The notes beneath the pieces were generated by a model. It did not search any database. It saw only the letters and a program-made list of their open reading frames with translations, and was not told where the DNA came from. From Zychaea mexicana (taxonomy: Eukaryota; Mucoromycota; Mucoromycetes; Mucorales; Lichtheimiaceae), in assembly GCF_025766255.1 (NCBI RefSeq), contig NW_026516756.1, positions 1 through 64,000 on the forward strand: a stretch of 64,000 bases of DNA. The letters run 5' to 3'. Position numbers and translations under genes: made by a program. Shown in pieces: positions 35,154 through 47,486 of this stretch; positions within the stretch are counted from its first letter, which is position 1; each line of letters opens with the position of its first letter.

Positions 35154-38100
35154 ATGGAATCGTCCCAATTTGTTGTTCTTCGTCCTCATTGCATTCCCAT
35201 CATGGATTATAATCCAGAAAGGGTCGAATGCTTTTGTCCGGAATGTTTCAGAAGCAGCATTTTCGGTTTTCGCGAGGTTACTCGTATACAAAGAGAGCAG
35301 CACACTCAGCGTGCTGTAAATTCGGCTAGAGAAGGAATCTCGCACAACGGTATATTTGTTTCATAGTAGCGTTCAAAGTGTTGACATTATTTAGTAACCA
35401 GACGTTTCGTGAACACAGTAAGCGCTCTCATAGCCACTTTTGAAGGCGAACAGCCTTCCTTATCTGAAGCATCAGATAATATGGATATTGACGAAATGGA
35501 TATTGGTGATGACGTTTCGAATGAGCCTTCCACTTCCCGTTCTCTTGGTATGTCGAGATAATTGATCAATAATAGAAAGAGAGTAAGATAACTTATTGTT
35601 GGATGAATAGCTATTCATGATATTGATGCTCCTTCTTCCTCTCCTGGTATGTTGAGATAAGTGATGGATAGTGTCAAGGAAGGGATATATGATTTATTGT
35701 TGAATGGTTGAACGGTATATAATAGCTGCTGCGAGTCGTCGTTTGTTGTTCTCTGACGAGGACAATGTCTTTGGAGTGGAGGAAGACAGAGACAGTGTTG
35801 GCGGCACCGAACGTTTGCTCGATGCCGAAGATGTTGAATGGGATGTCGAAGCAGACAATGTGAATGAAGAAGAAACAGCCAGTATTGACGAACAAGGTGT
35901 GTGCAATTTTTTTTTTGGAAAACCCATTTTTATTTCACTCATTCAAAGTTTCTCATATCCTTCTAAAGATGCTGCTTACCTTCATCCACAAACACCCTTG
36001 CTTCCAGGGTATTCTCATCCCTACGTTCTTGTCCTTGTTTTCCTTGTTCTGTTCCAGTTGCACTTCCTCTCTGAACGAACGTCGAGCACGCTTATTGAGT
36101 TTTGTGCAATCCTTCTCGAAGATCTTCCTTTTCCATCTTCTGACCGTCTTCCTCTCTCTCTTGCCACATTGCGTCGTATCACCGGCATCGCTACCCAAAT
36201 TGATTCTTTACGACGTTATGTATCATGTCCGACATGCCATAGCATTTACCTTTTGACGCCAGATTGCCCACGTACATGCACAAATAACGATATCCGTTAC
36301 AGTCGCCTATGTGGCCGAGCATTGTTCAGATCAGTGGGCAATAGATTGTCGCCAATCAAAGAATTTGCTTACTAGCCCTTATCTGCAAGTATTGAGCGAC
36401 TGTTCAAACGACCGGGATTTGAGACGATGATCGAAACATGGCGCGATCGCAGACGTGTCGCAAATACATTTTACGACGTTTATGATGGCGACATGTGGCG
36501 AGAGTTTGCTGATCGTGCTGGTCGTCGCTTTGCCGCAGAGGCTCGTTCGCTGTTGTTGACGCTCAATGTTGACTGGTTCGGCCCGTTCACGAATTCGACA
36601 TACTCATGCGGTGCATTATATTTGACCGTCAATAATCTCCCTCGATCTGAGCGTTACAAAACGGAGAATGTTATACTCATTGGAGTAATGCCAGGTCCGC
36701 GAGAGCCAAGCACATCCGACATGAACCACTACTTGCGCCCAATGGTCGATGATTTGCTTGAATGGTATGATTGGAAAACAGTTGGAACGAACGAGCATCC
36801 AGAGGGAGCACAAGTACGTTTGGCCCTACTACTCAATGCTTGTGACATACCTGCTGCCAGAAAAACCGGTGGGTTCACTTCCCATGCTAGCACTTGTGCT
36901 TGCCATAAATGCGCTCGCCAGTTTTTCGTATTTCCTGGTACAACAGACATCGACTACTCAGGATTCGAAATGGAGGAATGGGAGCTGCGGACACGCGAAA
37001 GCAATCGCCATGACGCCGAACAATGGCGGCAAGCTGACACACTTGCTGCTCGCCGAGAAATCGAACGCGACACCGGAACTCGATGGTCAGAATTGCACCG
37101 CCTTGAATACTTTGACCCTGTTGCTGTACGATCATTGATCCGATGCATAACCTGTTCCTCGGGACAGCAAAGCGTATGACAAAGACATGGATCGAGAATG
37201 GCGACTTGACGAGGCAGGACCTTCGAGAAATGCAGGTGTTGGCCGACAGCATTGTGCTCCCCCCCGACTACGTTTCCTTGAAGCGAAAGATAGAAGCTGG
37301 CTTCTCCTTCATGACTGCTGATGATTGGAAATCGTGGTGTATTGTGTACTCGCCATTTGTTTTGCAAAACCATCTCCCCCGCCACCTCCTTCAACATTGG
37401 CTGCAGTTTGTAAATGCCTGTCGACTGCTAGTCAAACCATCAATCACTATGGATGAGATCGAAGAAGCCAGTACGCTTTTGCTGTCCTTTTGCCGTGGTG
37501 TGGAACGCTTGTACGGAGCAGAAGAGGTCACGCCGAATATGCATCTACATATGCATTTGGATGTAACGATCGAGGATTTTGGACCTTTATACGCTTTCTG
37601 GCTATTTAGTTTTGAGAGATATAATGGTATTTAAAGGAGATCGATACCAACCAGAAGGATTCGTTCGAGATGAATTTATGAAGAAGTTCTTGCAAAAGAC
37701 AGGTGCTCGCGACTTTGTCCGGTCGTTTGAAGCCCGCTTCGATGATAGACCAAGCCATTTCGACTTTTTGAATCACTTCCTTGACATCGTACAACCGATT
37801 CAGCAAAGTGTTGACATTGCGCATAGTACGTTTGACCCTCACGATTTCTTTGCGCTGTCGACGAGTACAGAGCTGGCCACTGGAAGCGAGCCATTGCCGC
37901 CAGATGCGTATCCATTAGACACTGCGCCAACAAGCTTCATGATTGAGCCAGTGTATGAGTACCTTCTCGCATTCTACCGGTCGGTATATAGTGCCGAACT
38001 CGACTACTATAGAGAAGCGCAAGCAGGCCGAGTTTTTGTCAACAACCGATACGAGAAAATTAAGACCATACGCATTATGGGTCAGCTATACAGAAGTAAA

Positions 38101-38460
38101 GAAGCGCGATCACGTCGAGGTGCACATGCACAGGTGTTGTACCAGGCAGAGGATCGAGGCGAGCCTATCGCTTGGCCATGCGAGATCCAGTACTTCTTTC
38201 GGCACGAATTGATGGTCAACGGCCAGCTTGAAAAGCTCGTTTTTGCTTTTGTTAGGTGGTACAGCATCTTCAGCAGCAATGAGCCGCTATTTGTTGACAT
38301 TTACCTGGAGACGTGGCGTAGCCACTTCCGTGCTGAAGACATGGACTGCATCGTGCCCGTTCATCGTCTATATGGGCAGGTGGCAGTTGTAAAGTATGAT
38401 CAAACGCATGCAAGTGGTAGAACTGTTGTAATTCCATTGCCGAAAAAGATGTTGGCGTAA
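35154..38460 (+). pseudogene. Tnp2-like transposase, nearly complete, broken by one TAG and two frameshifts
   Basis: Exon 1 (35154-35349) has a C-x2-C finger (CFCPECFRSS … REQH). Short acidic exons follow (35419-35547, 35611-35646, 35726 onward), all joined by GT...AG with kept phase. Then LPLSLATLRRITG, RYVSCPTCHSIY and KEFAY, a TAG at 36373 where Gln is usual, PLSASIERLFKRPGFE, LLLTLNVDWFGPFTNSTYSC, YLTVNNLPRSERYKTENVIL and GVMPGPREPS: the classic Tnp2 block. A frameshift near 37130 precedes DPMHNLFLGTAKRM, and an extra T near 37630 shifts ERYNGI to FKGDRYQPEGFVRDEFM. The C-terminal part ends at 38460. About 1000 residues in all. Damage is slight, so loss is recent. Confidence 0.8.
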
Positions 38461-38632
38461 ATCAAATAGTAGAAGCAGTGCTACGATTCAATTTTCAAAT
38501 TTTCTTTCCTCCTCTCTGAAGCAGTCTCTTTCTCCCCCACACACCCCCACCCCCCATTCAGTCACATATGGTATAAACTTCTTTTGCCCACCCCGAACCC
38601 ACACAGCATATAGCTGGTAACCATTTTATTAG

Positions 38633-39745
38633 TTATGCAAGCATCCAGTCTTGCAGCTGCGAGTGCACCTTCTTGACCAAGGTGCCCGCCTTTCGAGCCG
38701 CTGTTCGTGCGAGCGCATTCAGCTGGGCATCAATAGTGGGCGCACTGTACTCGTCGAGTCTCGCCAAGAAAACGTTTGCCTATACCAATTTCTTCAATAA
38801 GATGTGTATGCAAAGAACACCCGCTTTCTAAATCATTACCCTCTCACTGCGCCATTCGGGCACAAAGACTGACACGCGCTTAACGCTACTCAAGCCTTCA
38901 GTGCTCCCCTCATTGTCGGTCTCCTCATCCGACATATATTCGGCCTGCAGCAATGACGATCCGCCAGGGTACTGCTCCTCCAGCTCGAATGCATGGCGTC
39001 GGAAAACGTTAAGTCGCCGTATCGATTTCTGTCAACATCGTCAAGCTTCATTATTTTATGCGACGCCCTTCTACTACTACTTTTGCTTACATTGTATCGA
39101 CGTTGGTAACGCCGTTTCGTCACTTTTCTCTGGGCTTTTGTTGCAGCCGACTGTCTCGACATCGTGCGCTTATGGTCGAAGTGGTGGTAGACCATATTCC
39201 TGATATGGCCCTTGCTCAAGTTAAAGCACCCTTGACCGTGGACATACTCAACAAGGTGCTTCACAGCCTCCTTGTTGTGGCTATTGGTGAAACTGAGGTC
39301 GAGCCCTAGGCCAGCGTTTCTAAGCCGTCCATTGTAAGCGCGTATGCACTCCTTTTATATATGAAGGCAATATTATTTAATGAGCAATTTCTTTGCACCA
39401 GCCGTCTCAATCTCTCTTGACAGAACACGACAAACTTACAGATGCAGTTGGAGCACGGCGGCCACGAGCTTGCACTTGCTCGCTACCATTCCTCTCATCG
39501 GTAGCATCAGTACCAGTAGTGGCACCACGAGTTACCATACCAGCAACTGCTCGGCCCATCGTGGTGAGCTTGGATCGCATCACCTGGTTCTCAGCTTCCA
39601 AACCAACGACTCGATCCAAAAGCGCATTTTGCTGCTGCTGCTGCTGCTGCTGCCGATCCAAGGCACTGTTGGCCTGTTCGACATCGGCCTCACGCACTGC
39701 CATACGTCGTTGACGTTGGGCTTGCAATTCAGATACAGTGGGCAT
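38633..39745 (-). CDS. second protein of the Tnp2-type element, coiled coil with poly-Gln
   Basis: Starts MPTVSELQAQRQRRMAVREA at 39745, with eight Gln and a coiled-coil-like heptad region (NALLDRVVGLEAENQVMRSK). Donor GTAAGT at 39439. Later exons to 39091 (FTNSHNKEAVKHLVEYV … GHIRNMVYHHFDHKRTMS), 38840-39028 (SIRRLNVFRRHAFELEEQYP) and 38633-38779 (NALARTAARKAGTLVKKV … DWMLA, stop TAA) fit together in phase at two GT...AG introns. The join between the first two exons needs one more exon or a frameshift: acceptor phase is off. Convergent with the transposase gene. A role like plant TnpA (DNA binding) is only an analogy. Confidence 0.5.
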
Positions 39746-39874
39746 CTATATAAGATCATCTCAGTATACATCACATAACTACAGCTGTAATGCTTCGTCT
39801 TGTCAACGCTCACTTTTTTTGGAGTAGGTACGAAGATGTATGTGGACAGAAAGAGGTTGGTATAATAGATTGGT

Positions 39875-40504
39875 TTGGATGTGGGGGGAACCTTTTATCG
39901 GGTGGGGGATTGTTCTGTCTGGTGCTCTTTTTTGTGCATGATCAGGGTCACTTTTTCTTTTGGTATTGCAGCTAGTTTTATTCCGCATCAATCTATCTCT
40001 CTCTTTATCCCGCCTCTTTCTCTTTCTTTTCACTTTACTTCCTCCCTTCTTGACGCGACGCACTACTCTCTCAAGGCTCGTAAGTACAGGTTCATGAAGC
40101 ACCTCTTTACTCATGTTGTGGTCAAACTAGTTTTAACTTTTATGGCTCTATCTAATACCACTTTAATTTGGGTATTCTTATAGCTCAGGACGCGATCATC
40201 TGTTCTCCTGTCCAAAAGTGTAGGCGGCACCATCATAGGACGAAGCTTGTAAGTTCTTCATTCTTTCTATCTATATACTCCATTTTTTGTCTTTGAACTA
40301 CAGCCTTCTACCCATAATGCTACCACTGTTGCTACGATCTCTCATGCCAAACATCTAACTAGATCCTTCATACACGCTCAATCTCACGTCATTCCTAGTG
40401 TTGCTGCGAAAGCTGGTCAGTGCTGCCACACTTCATATGGCGCTTTTAGAAAAAGGTAACACTTCTATATTCACTTTCACCTAGTTGCAGCACAAACTTT
40501 TTGA
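39875..40504 (+). CDS. small four-exon gene in the Tnp2-type element, function unknown
   Basis: Exons ending 40079, then 40184-40248, 40304-40415 and 40485-40504, with canonical GT...AG sites and matching phases (1, 0, 1), giving SLLDATHYSLKAP, then KCRRHHHRTKL, HAKHLTRSFIHAQSHVI and a short end AAQTF. The true start is unsure: an ATG at 39875 is in frame, but a good acceptor (TATTGCAG) at 39970 suggests more upstream exons. It is divergent from the coiled-coil gene and may share its promoter. No known domain. Confidence 0.4.
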
Positions 40505-40954
40505 GTGGACCATGGGTCATCAACACACACGGCATTGTTGCGATTCACTCTTGTTATTTTCGGCCCCATCACCAGCTAGAGATTGTATGCATATTCACAC
40601 AGACATACACAGATACATAGATGCTCTCTTTGCTTTTGCTTTTATTGTTTGCTCCCGTTTTGACTCCTTTGAATCCTTAATAATTTTGTTTTGCTACTCT
40701 AATATTGAAATAAATAAAATTCGGTTGCTTATTACCATACCATCATAATCATCGCTGCTATATAAAATTGATACCTACTGTGGTCATTTTATTCGTTTGG
40801 TATATGCACAAATTATAACACGCTAAAACATGCTATGCAGACCTCTGTCAGCTTGATACAGCTCTAGTACCCGGTCCATATGTAGAGAAACTGGGGGAAC
40901 TACATTGCTCTTTGCATGCATATGTAGTAACATACATGCCTAAATTTGGATACC

Positions 40955-41113
40955 ATATGTCAAGCTGTTAAAACAGCTTGATAGACCCTTAACTTGCTGT
41001 TTCTACAGAAATGTCAAGGGGTTAAAAGCAGCTTGACATCATCTTGACATGTCCTTGCCACCCACATGTCAAGCTGTTTTTCAACCCCTTGACATACCCT
41101 CTCCTGTCCAGTG
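40955..41113. repeat. right subterminal repeats and end of the Tnp2-type element
   Basis: At least six copies of TGTCAAG / CTTGACA in both orientations, with AAAACAGCTTGA between, ending TGTCCAGTG. Confidence 0.65.
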
Positions 41114-41310
41114 CCGCCCCCCAAGTGTTCTTCAAACAATGCTGAAAATATGTTCTCAAAGTATTCTGCTTCAAAGTGATGTCGGAAACGGTTGTGGAAA
41201 TTGTTTTTATTGCTTGGTTAAAAAAAGGATGCCGTCACTGCTTTAAAAAATACCCAAAGTTAATACTTCATACACAGTAAGAATATCTGTATGATTTTAC
41301 CGTGTCAACG

Positions 41311-41613
41311 CTAATTACCCGAGTTAATGCATTCCGTACTCTCAGATGATTCATGCCCAACACATCGGCAATCCTCGCAAATAATGAGGTGGTCGTGTAA
41401 TTCGATGTACACCTCGCAACTGAACAGATCGTGTTCAGTTTCTTCGCAAAATTTACACGTTAGAATTTTCAAAGGTGGAATTCTCTTGCTCTTGAAATGG
41501 GTCTTGGACATTTTGTTGAAATGGAAAACTTTGGACATTATGAAAGATGTGATAGTTACATGCTCAATCAAGCTCGCTCTACTTACTAAAGCAAAGACCG
41601 AAACCCAATTCAT
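41311..41613 (-). CDS. small Cys/His-rich protein or fragment
   Basis: LTCKFCEETEHDLFSC is a C-x2-C-x5-H-x4-C knuckle and LIICEDCRCVGHESSE a second Cys/His pair. MSKTHFKSKRIPP may be the real start (41520). Zinc binding is inferred from spacing. It lies between the Tnp2-type element and the Helitron and could be a fragment of either or of a retroelement. Confidence 0.4.
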   Translation of the reverse strand: MNWVSVFALVSRASLIEHVTITSFIMSKVFHFNKMSKTHFKSKRIPPLKILTCKFCEETEHDLFSCEVYIELHDHLIICEDCRCVGHESSESTECINSGN

Positions 41614-41875
41614 TGTTACGGTCTGGAGATGCTTTTGCTAATATGACATTGATGATCATATTTGCGTCCCCCCAACAACCCCTCTAAACCCGAACCCCAA
41701 CCTAATTATATTGTATTTTAGAATCAAAAAATAGGGCGACAGATGATGCTTGATAGTGGAATAGAAAGAAATAGATGGATAATAATAATAATGGAAATGA
41801 CAGAAGAAAAAAGAAATCTATATTGTGATGATGGTGGTATAATAGTAGTGAGGATCGGTAGAGCAGCGTAAAGAT

Positions 41876-44800
41876 TTACTCGTCGGCAACAGTTGGTTGT
41901 GTGTGTGTGGGTGTTTGTGATTGCGGTTGTGGCGGTGTAGGAGGGTTTAAAAGCACCTCACGGTAGACGATGTTGGTGGTTGAAGCTGTAGCGGGGTCGG
42001 TGACACGCTCAAGGTCGATGGCAACACGGATATTGTTAGGGTTGGTAGCGCGGGAGAGTGCAACATACAATTGACCGTGGGCAAAGACAGGCTCACAAAG
42101 ACGGATGCCGACATGCTCGAGGGTTTGATCTTGTGCTTTGTGGATGGTCATGGCAAATGCCGGGCGGACAGGGAATTGGCGGCGAGAAAGGATGAAAGGA
42201 TAGTCACCTTCTGTCGTGCATATGTGGATGTGAGAAAGATAGTGAACTCGACCTGCATGCCCTTGGTCAATTTGCTTAACAGCAATGGAATGGTCGAGAA
42301 GGCGGGTGACAAAAAGCTTTGTGCCATTGCACAGACCTGCATCCGGATTGATGTTGCGCAAGAGCACCAATGGCATACCGACCTTGAGCTGTAAAGAATG
42401 CGAGGGAATTCTACTGGCAGTCAAGTTGTTGGGAAATTCAACAGGATAGTTGGCTTGGGCGTAGTCAGGATCATCGGCATCGACAATACAATCCGAAGAC
42501 CTGTACTCACGTCCATCACCAGGGAAAAGGTTGTACGCTGTTTCGTTGATCTCGTCAACGTCGACATTTTTCGCCGCTAAAATAGCCCGCCCATGATAGT
42601 GCTCATGAAGAGGGTCAAAGGATCGAATGGATGGGTAGATGAAATCAATGAGTGCAGTAACATCATTTGCATCCATGCGCCATTCTTCAGGAATTTGAAC
42701 AGCATCAGTGTAAGGTGCTTGCCCATCACCTATTGTAAGAAGTGTATCAGCAAATACAGCGGCATCAGGGCCAGCCTGACGCACGCGCATATTGGTGGTG
42801 AGGTGCAAGACTTGAACATGCTGCTGCAACCAAAAATTAGTTGCACGGATAGTTTGTTGTACTATCTCGGACCGTGTACCTTGCTTCACAACAGGAAGCA
42901 CTTGACGAAAGTCGCCACCAAACACCATAACCTTGCCACCAAAAGGGATTCTTGCATATGCTGGATCAATGGTACCCATTATGTCACGGAGTGACCTGTC
43001 GACAGCCTCAAAGTTATGTTTGCTGCATATAACAGCCTCATCCCAAATGATGAGGGAGGCTTGCTGTATAAGATGTGCATGCGGTCCACCAAGACGAAGA
43101 TTGCATGTAGTATCAGCGTCAGCGTTCAAAGGAATTTTGAAACGACTGTGCGCAGTACGGCCACCTGGAAGGAGGATTGCAGTAATGCCAGACGTAGCAA
43201 CAGGTAGTGCAATCTCTCCATGTGAACGAACACGGGTTAACAGCGTCTTGAACAGCTGCGACTTGCCAGTGCCTCCAGCACCATTTACGAAAAAGATGCG
43301 GGAGTAGTAGTGGGGGGCAAAGACATCCATTGAATTGATGATGTCATCGTATACAGCTCGCTGTTCTTCGTTGAGGGTTGGCAGTAACTCCTCGAGGGCA
43401 CGAGTCTGTTCATTGACATCATATTCACGGCGCTCAAGGATCGCCAGCCCCTCAAGCCGTGGAAGGAGATCCAGTTCGGTCACAAAGGTTTGCGGCAATG
43501 ACGGAAACTCGTAAAGGTAGTGCCCTGTAACCTGCAGGCGGGTTTCAATATCACCGAGTGTACGCTGGAATATTCGATCGCGCTATTGGTCAGACAACTC
43601 GGCTTCATTTAGAAGAGAGAGCGTCCGGCGCGTCTCAAAGAAATAGTCGTCTGCTATACGCTCGCGATAATCGTTCCACAGTGATGCCGGATCAGCGGGA
43701 GAGCAATTCGTCAAAATATAGACAAATAGCTGTCTAATTGCTGCAGCAGAAGGGGCAACCTGACAAACCTCAGCCAAACAGCGATCCCATTCATGATCAG
43801 ACTCCAAAAGACCACGTGCAACAGCCGCTTCTTGAAACGTCGCATATGTCGTGCCATCATATTGATGAAGGGAAAGAAAACCAGTAGGGCCGCGAACAAA
43901 CAGCAAAAGTAGACGAAGGCAATATTGTTCCATGTTGGAAAGCGGAGCATGGTAAATACGAGTGACGACAGGTTTAAAAGGAGGGTTAGTGCGAGGGGTC
44001 CAGCGGCGATTTCTATCGTTCCAGGTGTAGTGGCACGGAATTTCAGAGTAAAGGTACTGTTCTGTTTCACGATTTTCGCTGTAAAGGCGAAAAAAGGCAA
44101 GAAGCTTGGTGCCGGATTCTGCCGCGTCACGCGCTGCTCGAACTTCTTGTGGTGTCATATCGTCACGTAGATTGACAATCTGTTCGCCAGGTAAGTGAAG
44201 GTCCAAACGTACGACTGTCGGATAGTGCATATGCACATCAAACTCGAACGTACGATGAATAGCTTCGCACGGACCAATGTATCGAGCATTTTGAAACTGC
44301 TCTACTTCATTGACCGGCTCAGCAGCGGGATTATCGGTGGTGATAGTGATAGCGGTGGTTTCGATCTGTACTCTGTCCGTGCCCTTCATGATGTATTTAC
44401 ACAGATATTTGATTGCACGGGCAGAGGTGCAAATCTCAACGTTAATATGTGCATCGTACTTGTGGCTAAGATAGGGGTTGTACGGCACAACATGTCGGTT
44501 GTCGGCGAGGAATTAAGAGGCGGTGAAGATGTGGCGATGATTATTGCGGTCGTTAGGAAATTCGTGCCATCGATACTGTGGGTATCCGTCTCGAGTGACA
44601 CGGGTCTCTTTATTGAAAGGTTTTGGATAACCTTGTGAGCAACAATTATCCTTCATATATACAGCAGTTGTGCCTGGACCACATGGGCCGTGTATCATGC
44701 ACGATGTCACTGTGTGATACAACTGTGGTTGGGTGACTGAGTTGGGCAACTCAGCAGACATAAACTGGTCGTAGTCGGTGGGATTGCAGGGGCGGTCTCC

Positions 44801-47036
44801 TTGTTCCAAAATGACCAAAATATATATATGAGGCAATCCACGCTTCTGGAACTCAACAGTTGCCAAGTAACCCACTACTTGACCAAAGCATCTCGTTTCC
44901 TTGATATCATTGAGCAACTGTTTGAGCTTGAGATGAAACACCCGAGTTGCGATATCGGGATGATCGTATGCTTGCTGACCTGGAAGAAGCTCTGCAACGA
45001 TTTCAGGCCACCTTGGGTTGCAAGTAAAGGTAATGAAAAGCGTTGGGTTTCCTCGCTGGCGAACAATTGCTAACCCATCTTGAAGCATCTGCTTCATGTA
45101 GCGCGGACCACCTGTAAAAGATGACGGCAAAATGACAGCACGACCAATTTGCCTGGGATCAACGTTGTCACCGACGCCACTATACAACTCTGCATGTATC
45201 GTTCTTTGGTGGGTAAGGATATAATGTAGGCGAGAGAATTCGATACAGGCATACAGTAGTTGTCGACGACCATCTGCTGAAAGAGTCACCCAAAATGTTG
45301 TTGAAAAGTCTCACGGTCGCCATTACGGATCATGAGGTTGAAAGCGCAATGCTCACGCAAGGTCACTTGTACTGTGCCGTGAAACTCCAATTGGCAAGTC
45401 ATTCCTTGGAACTACCCATTGTCACCAAACGGAAACATGAGGACGTAATGGAGCGGTATATATGACGCGTGGAGTGAGCTGACTCGACGAAGACCCTCAA
45501 CACGGTCATGAATGACAATGTCATGTTCGCGTGCAGTGCCATCCACGGTGCGTTCAACAACCATTGCCGCCACTTCAGGGTAGCCCTGCTGGTCATAACG
45601 ACAGCCCAGATCGCTTTGTCGAATAACAGCCTGAAGCGTTCCAATTGGTTGCTCGCCCAAAGTTTCAACCGTAGAGATAAATGTACGCACCAAAGGATTG
45701 TGGGTCTCCATGACATTTTGTAGGGTTGTAATTGTATCAGGGAGGAGACTGGTGAACAAACTTGTGCGTCTGGCTAGTTGCTCCTGTATATCCGCGAAGT
45801 ATATCTGCAAATAGTTGGCTTGCGCTCGGTTGTCAGGTCTTAGCGCACCAACAGCATGATAGATAGTGCCATTGATACGGTAAGTAGGCACGCTGTTCAC
45901 ACCACTGGCCAAGAATGGATGCAAATGCAAACATACTGTTATATGCCCTGATATTGGTGTGAAAGTTGACACTAACGGGATCATGTAGGTCACGATTCGT
46001 TAGGAGGTCGCGAAGAGGAACAGGAGGAGCGCGAGGAGTTGGCAATCAGATTTTTCTGGAAAGACAGCAGAGACCAAAGCGAGGGTTGCTGACGGAGGAG
46101 TTGGTAACTTCTTCATCCAACCACATTAGTGCACCACAATACGGACAAACAGTATCTATACGTGGTAACACATGACGATGGAAGGAATTTCCCACAGCAT
46201 AGCATATGTTTGGCCCAAAAACATTTTCTGCATCAAAAGTGGCTCCACGTGCAATTCGGTATTGTGCCCCATGCTCATGCTGGTCATTGCTTGGGTTAAA
46301 AGGGCAGAGGCAGTGGGTGTGGCGCATGTGCGTTAGTGCCCAGCAACTGGAGCAACGGATCAGTTGTGGAGCAGTAACAGCAGCAGGCGTTGCTGGAGGA
46401 GGATTGGCGGCAGGTGTAGGTGGAGGAGACGGAGAGTTGGTAGCCACGACAGGAGGCGGCTGAGCATTGATAGTGGTAGGTGGTGCTGGTAGAGGAAGAG
46501 CGGATGGTTGAGCATTGACAGCAACAACGGTGGCAGCTGGTGGAGAAGGAGAAGTAGGAAGTGCGGCAACTGTAGTTTTATCAGCAACAATATCATATAC
46601 CAAACTGATCAATTCAGGTAAAATACCTTGGTTGCGAGGGTTAAGAGGGCAAAGCCTAGAGGAACGTCTTTGGTGGGTGGTCGAGCCACAGATGCAAGTT
46701 CTTGAAGTAGCAGGAGCGGTGGGGTCTTCCAAAACAATCTATATACCGATTTCTCAAAGTAAACAGACTGCAGTAATACAAATATAAATATATATAGACT
46801 CGCAAAACATACATTACCTATTCTACGACGAACATTGCGAGAATGAGCTGGGCATGGTCCATTGTCGACATTTGAACCACAGTTACAGTTTTGATGAGTA
46901 GTAGATTGCTTCAACACCCCAACAAAAAAAATTAGTTATCATAGTGATTTAAGCTTTTTGCAACGAATTTCAAGAAAATGCCTCAAATATTGTTAGTGGT
47001 TGATTAAGTCAAGTAACACACCTCTTGCGAACTCAT
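41876..47036 (-). pseudogene. Helitron replicase-helicase with N-terminal zinc fingers, broken
   Basis: MSSQE at 47036 and an exon ending near 46822 (NCNCGSNVDNGPCPAHSR) lead to 46046-46732, with CICGSTTHQRRSSRLCP, a Pro/Ala linker, CSSCWALTHMRHTHCLCP and CPYCG. Next VNFHTNIRAYNSMFAFAS and, after a frameshift near 45910, YRINGTIYHAVGALRPDNR. The Rep part has FITFTCNPRWPE, GLPHIYILVIL (the usual HxH is HxY here) and YLCKYIMKG, the two-Tyr motif. The helicase has GAGGTGKS, IIWDEA, GGDFRQVLPV and AMTIHKAQDQTL (usually Q/G-Q-T). In-frame TAA at 44513 and TAG at 43583 interrupt an otherwise continuous frame. Rep and helicase are typical of Helitrons; the altered HUH suggests a dead copy. Confidence 0.82.
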
Positions 47037-47204
47037 TGTACTATTGAATACTTGAAAGCACAGTAATAATTGTTTTGAAAGACAACAACGGAATATGCAC
47101 ACGTTCCTGACAATGAAAAAACACAAACAAAAAACATGTTGCTATTTCCAAATCTGGATTTTAGCTGGGATTGAAATCGTAAGCACCCTTCCCTATTTAA
47201 TAGA
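46918..47204. other. 5' region of the Helitron
   Basis: Apart from the short first exon at 47022-47036, no coding seen. Confidence 0.4.
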
Positions 47205-47206
47205 AG

Positions 47207-47481
47207 ATATAGATGACAATGACTACCAGCCTGGTCCTAGTACAAAAAGAAGTAGAAAGGGAAAGGATAGATAGTAGAAGACATTTTGTACTTTATCTAT
47301 AATATTTCCAGTTTTTTGAGTAATTCCTGTATCACCACCATTGCCTTTTATGGAATAAAATTTATATCATCTGATAGCCCTGCGTCTGTAGTATTTAATG
47401 ATATTTTGTTTACTGTGTAACGATCACTTGGTGCTGAGATACACAAGAAAGTAGGTGTGCCGGGACTTCTTTCATTCAACC
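47207..47481 (+). repeat. Merlin 3'-end fragment
   Basis: Nearly identical to 8846-9115 and to the complement of 7399-7670, ending at the true Merlin terminus CATTCAACC. Includes the last coding exon with TAG in place of CAG. The left side is cut by the Helitron end, the right side lies against the hAT target duplication. Confidence 0.85.
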
Positions 47482-47486
47482 GTTAT
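47479..47486. repeat. target-site duplication of the first hAT, left copy
   Basis: ACCGTTAT, identical to 51867-51874. Confidence 0.92.

Larger units (their letters stand above)
34554..41113 (+). mobile_element. Tnp2-type (CACTA-like) transposon with three genes
   Basis: Left end CACCGCACGAAAAACCAAAT is nearly identical to the end at 62991 (CACTGCGCGAAAAACGAATT). Right end is the complement of CACTGGACAGGAGAGGGT. At both ends ATGTCAAG begins 18 bases in, followed by AAAAACAGCTTGACATG. The Tnp2-like gene reads rightward (35154-38460), a second gene leftward (38633-39745), a third rightward (39875-40504). The flanking trinucleotides do not match (AGA and CCG), so the insertion site is altered or the right end belongs to a relative. 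Confidence 0.65.
41640..47205 (-). mobile_element. Helitron, approximate limits
   Basis: The right limit is the probable 5' end: the minus strand reads TCTTCTATTAAATAGGGAAG after an A, like the TC start and AT-rich lead of Helitrons, and it cuts a Merlin fragment in two. The 3' end (hairpin plus CTRR) could not be fixed, so the left limit is only the end of recognisable sequence. Confidence 0.5.

Noticed and set aside
41640..41760. Helitron 3' hairpin and CTRR end
   Set aside because: C-rich and G-rich stretches are present but no CTRR followed by T with a proper stem could be fixed, so the limit is left approximate.
45833..46045. Separate small gene upstream of the Rep part
   Set aside because: It is the N-terminal side of the same Helitron protein (VNFHTNIRAYNSMF) before a one-base frameshift.
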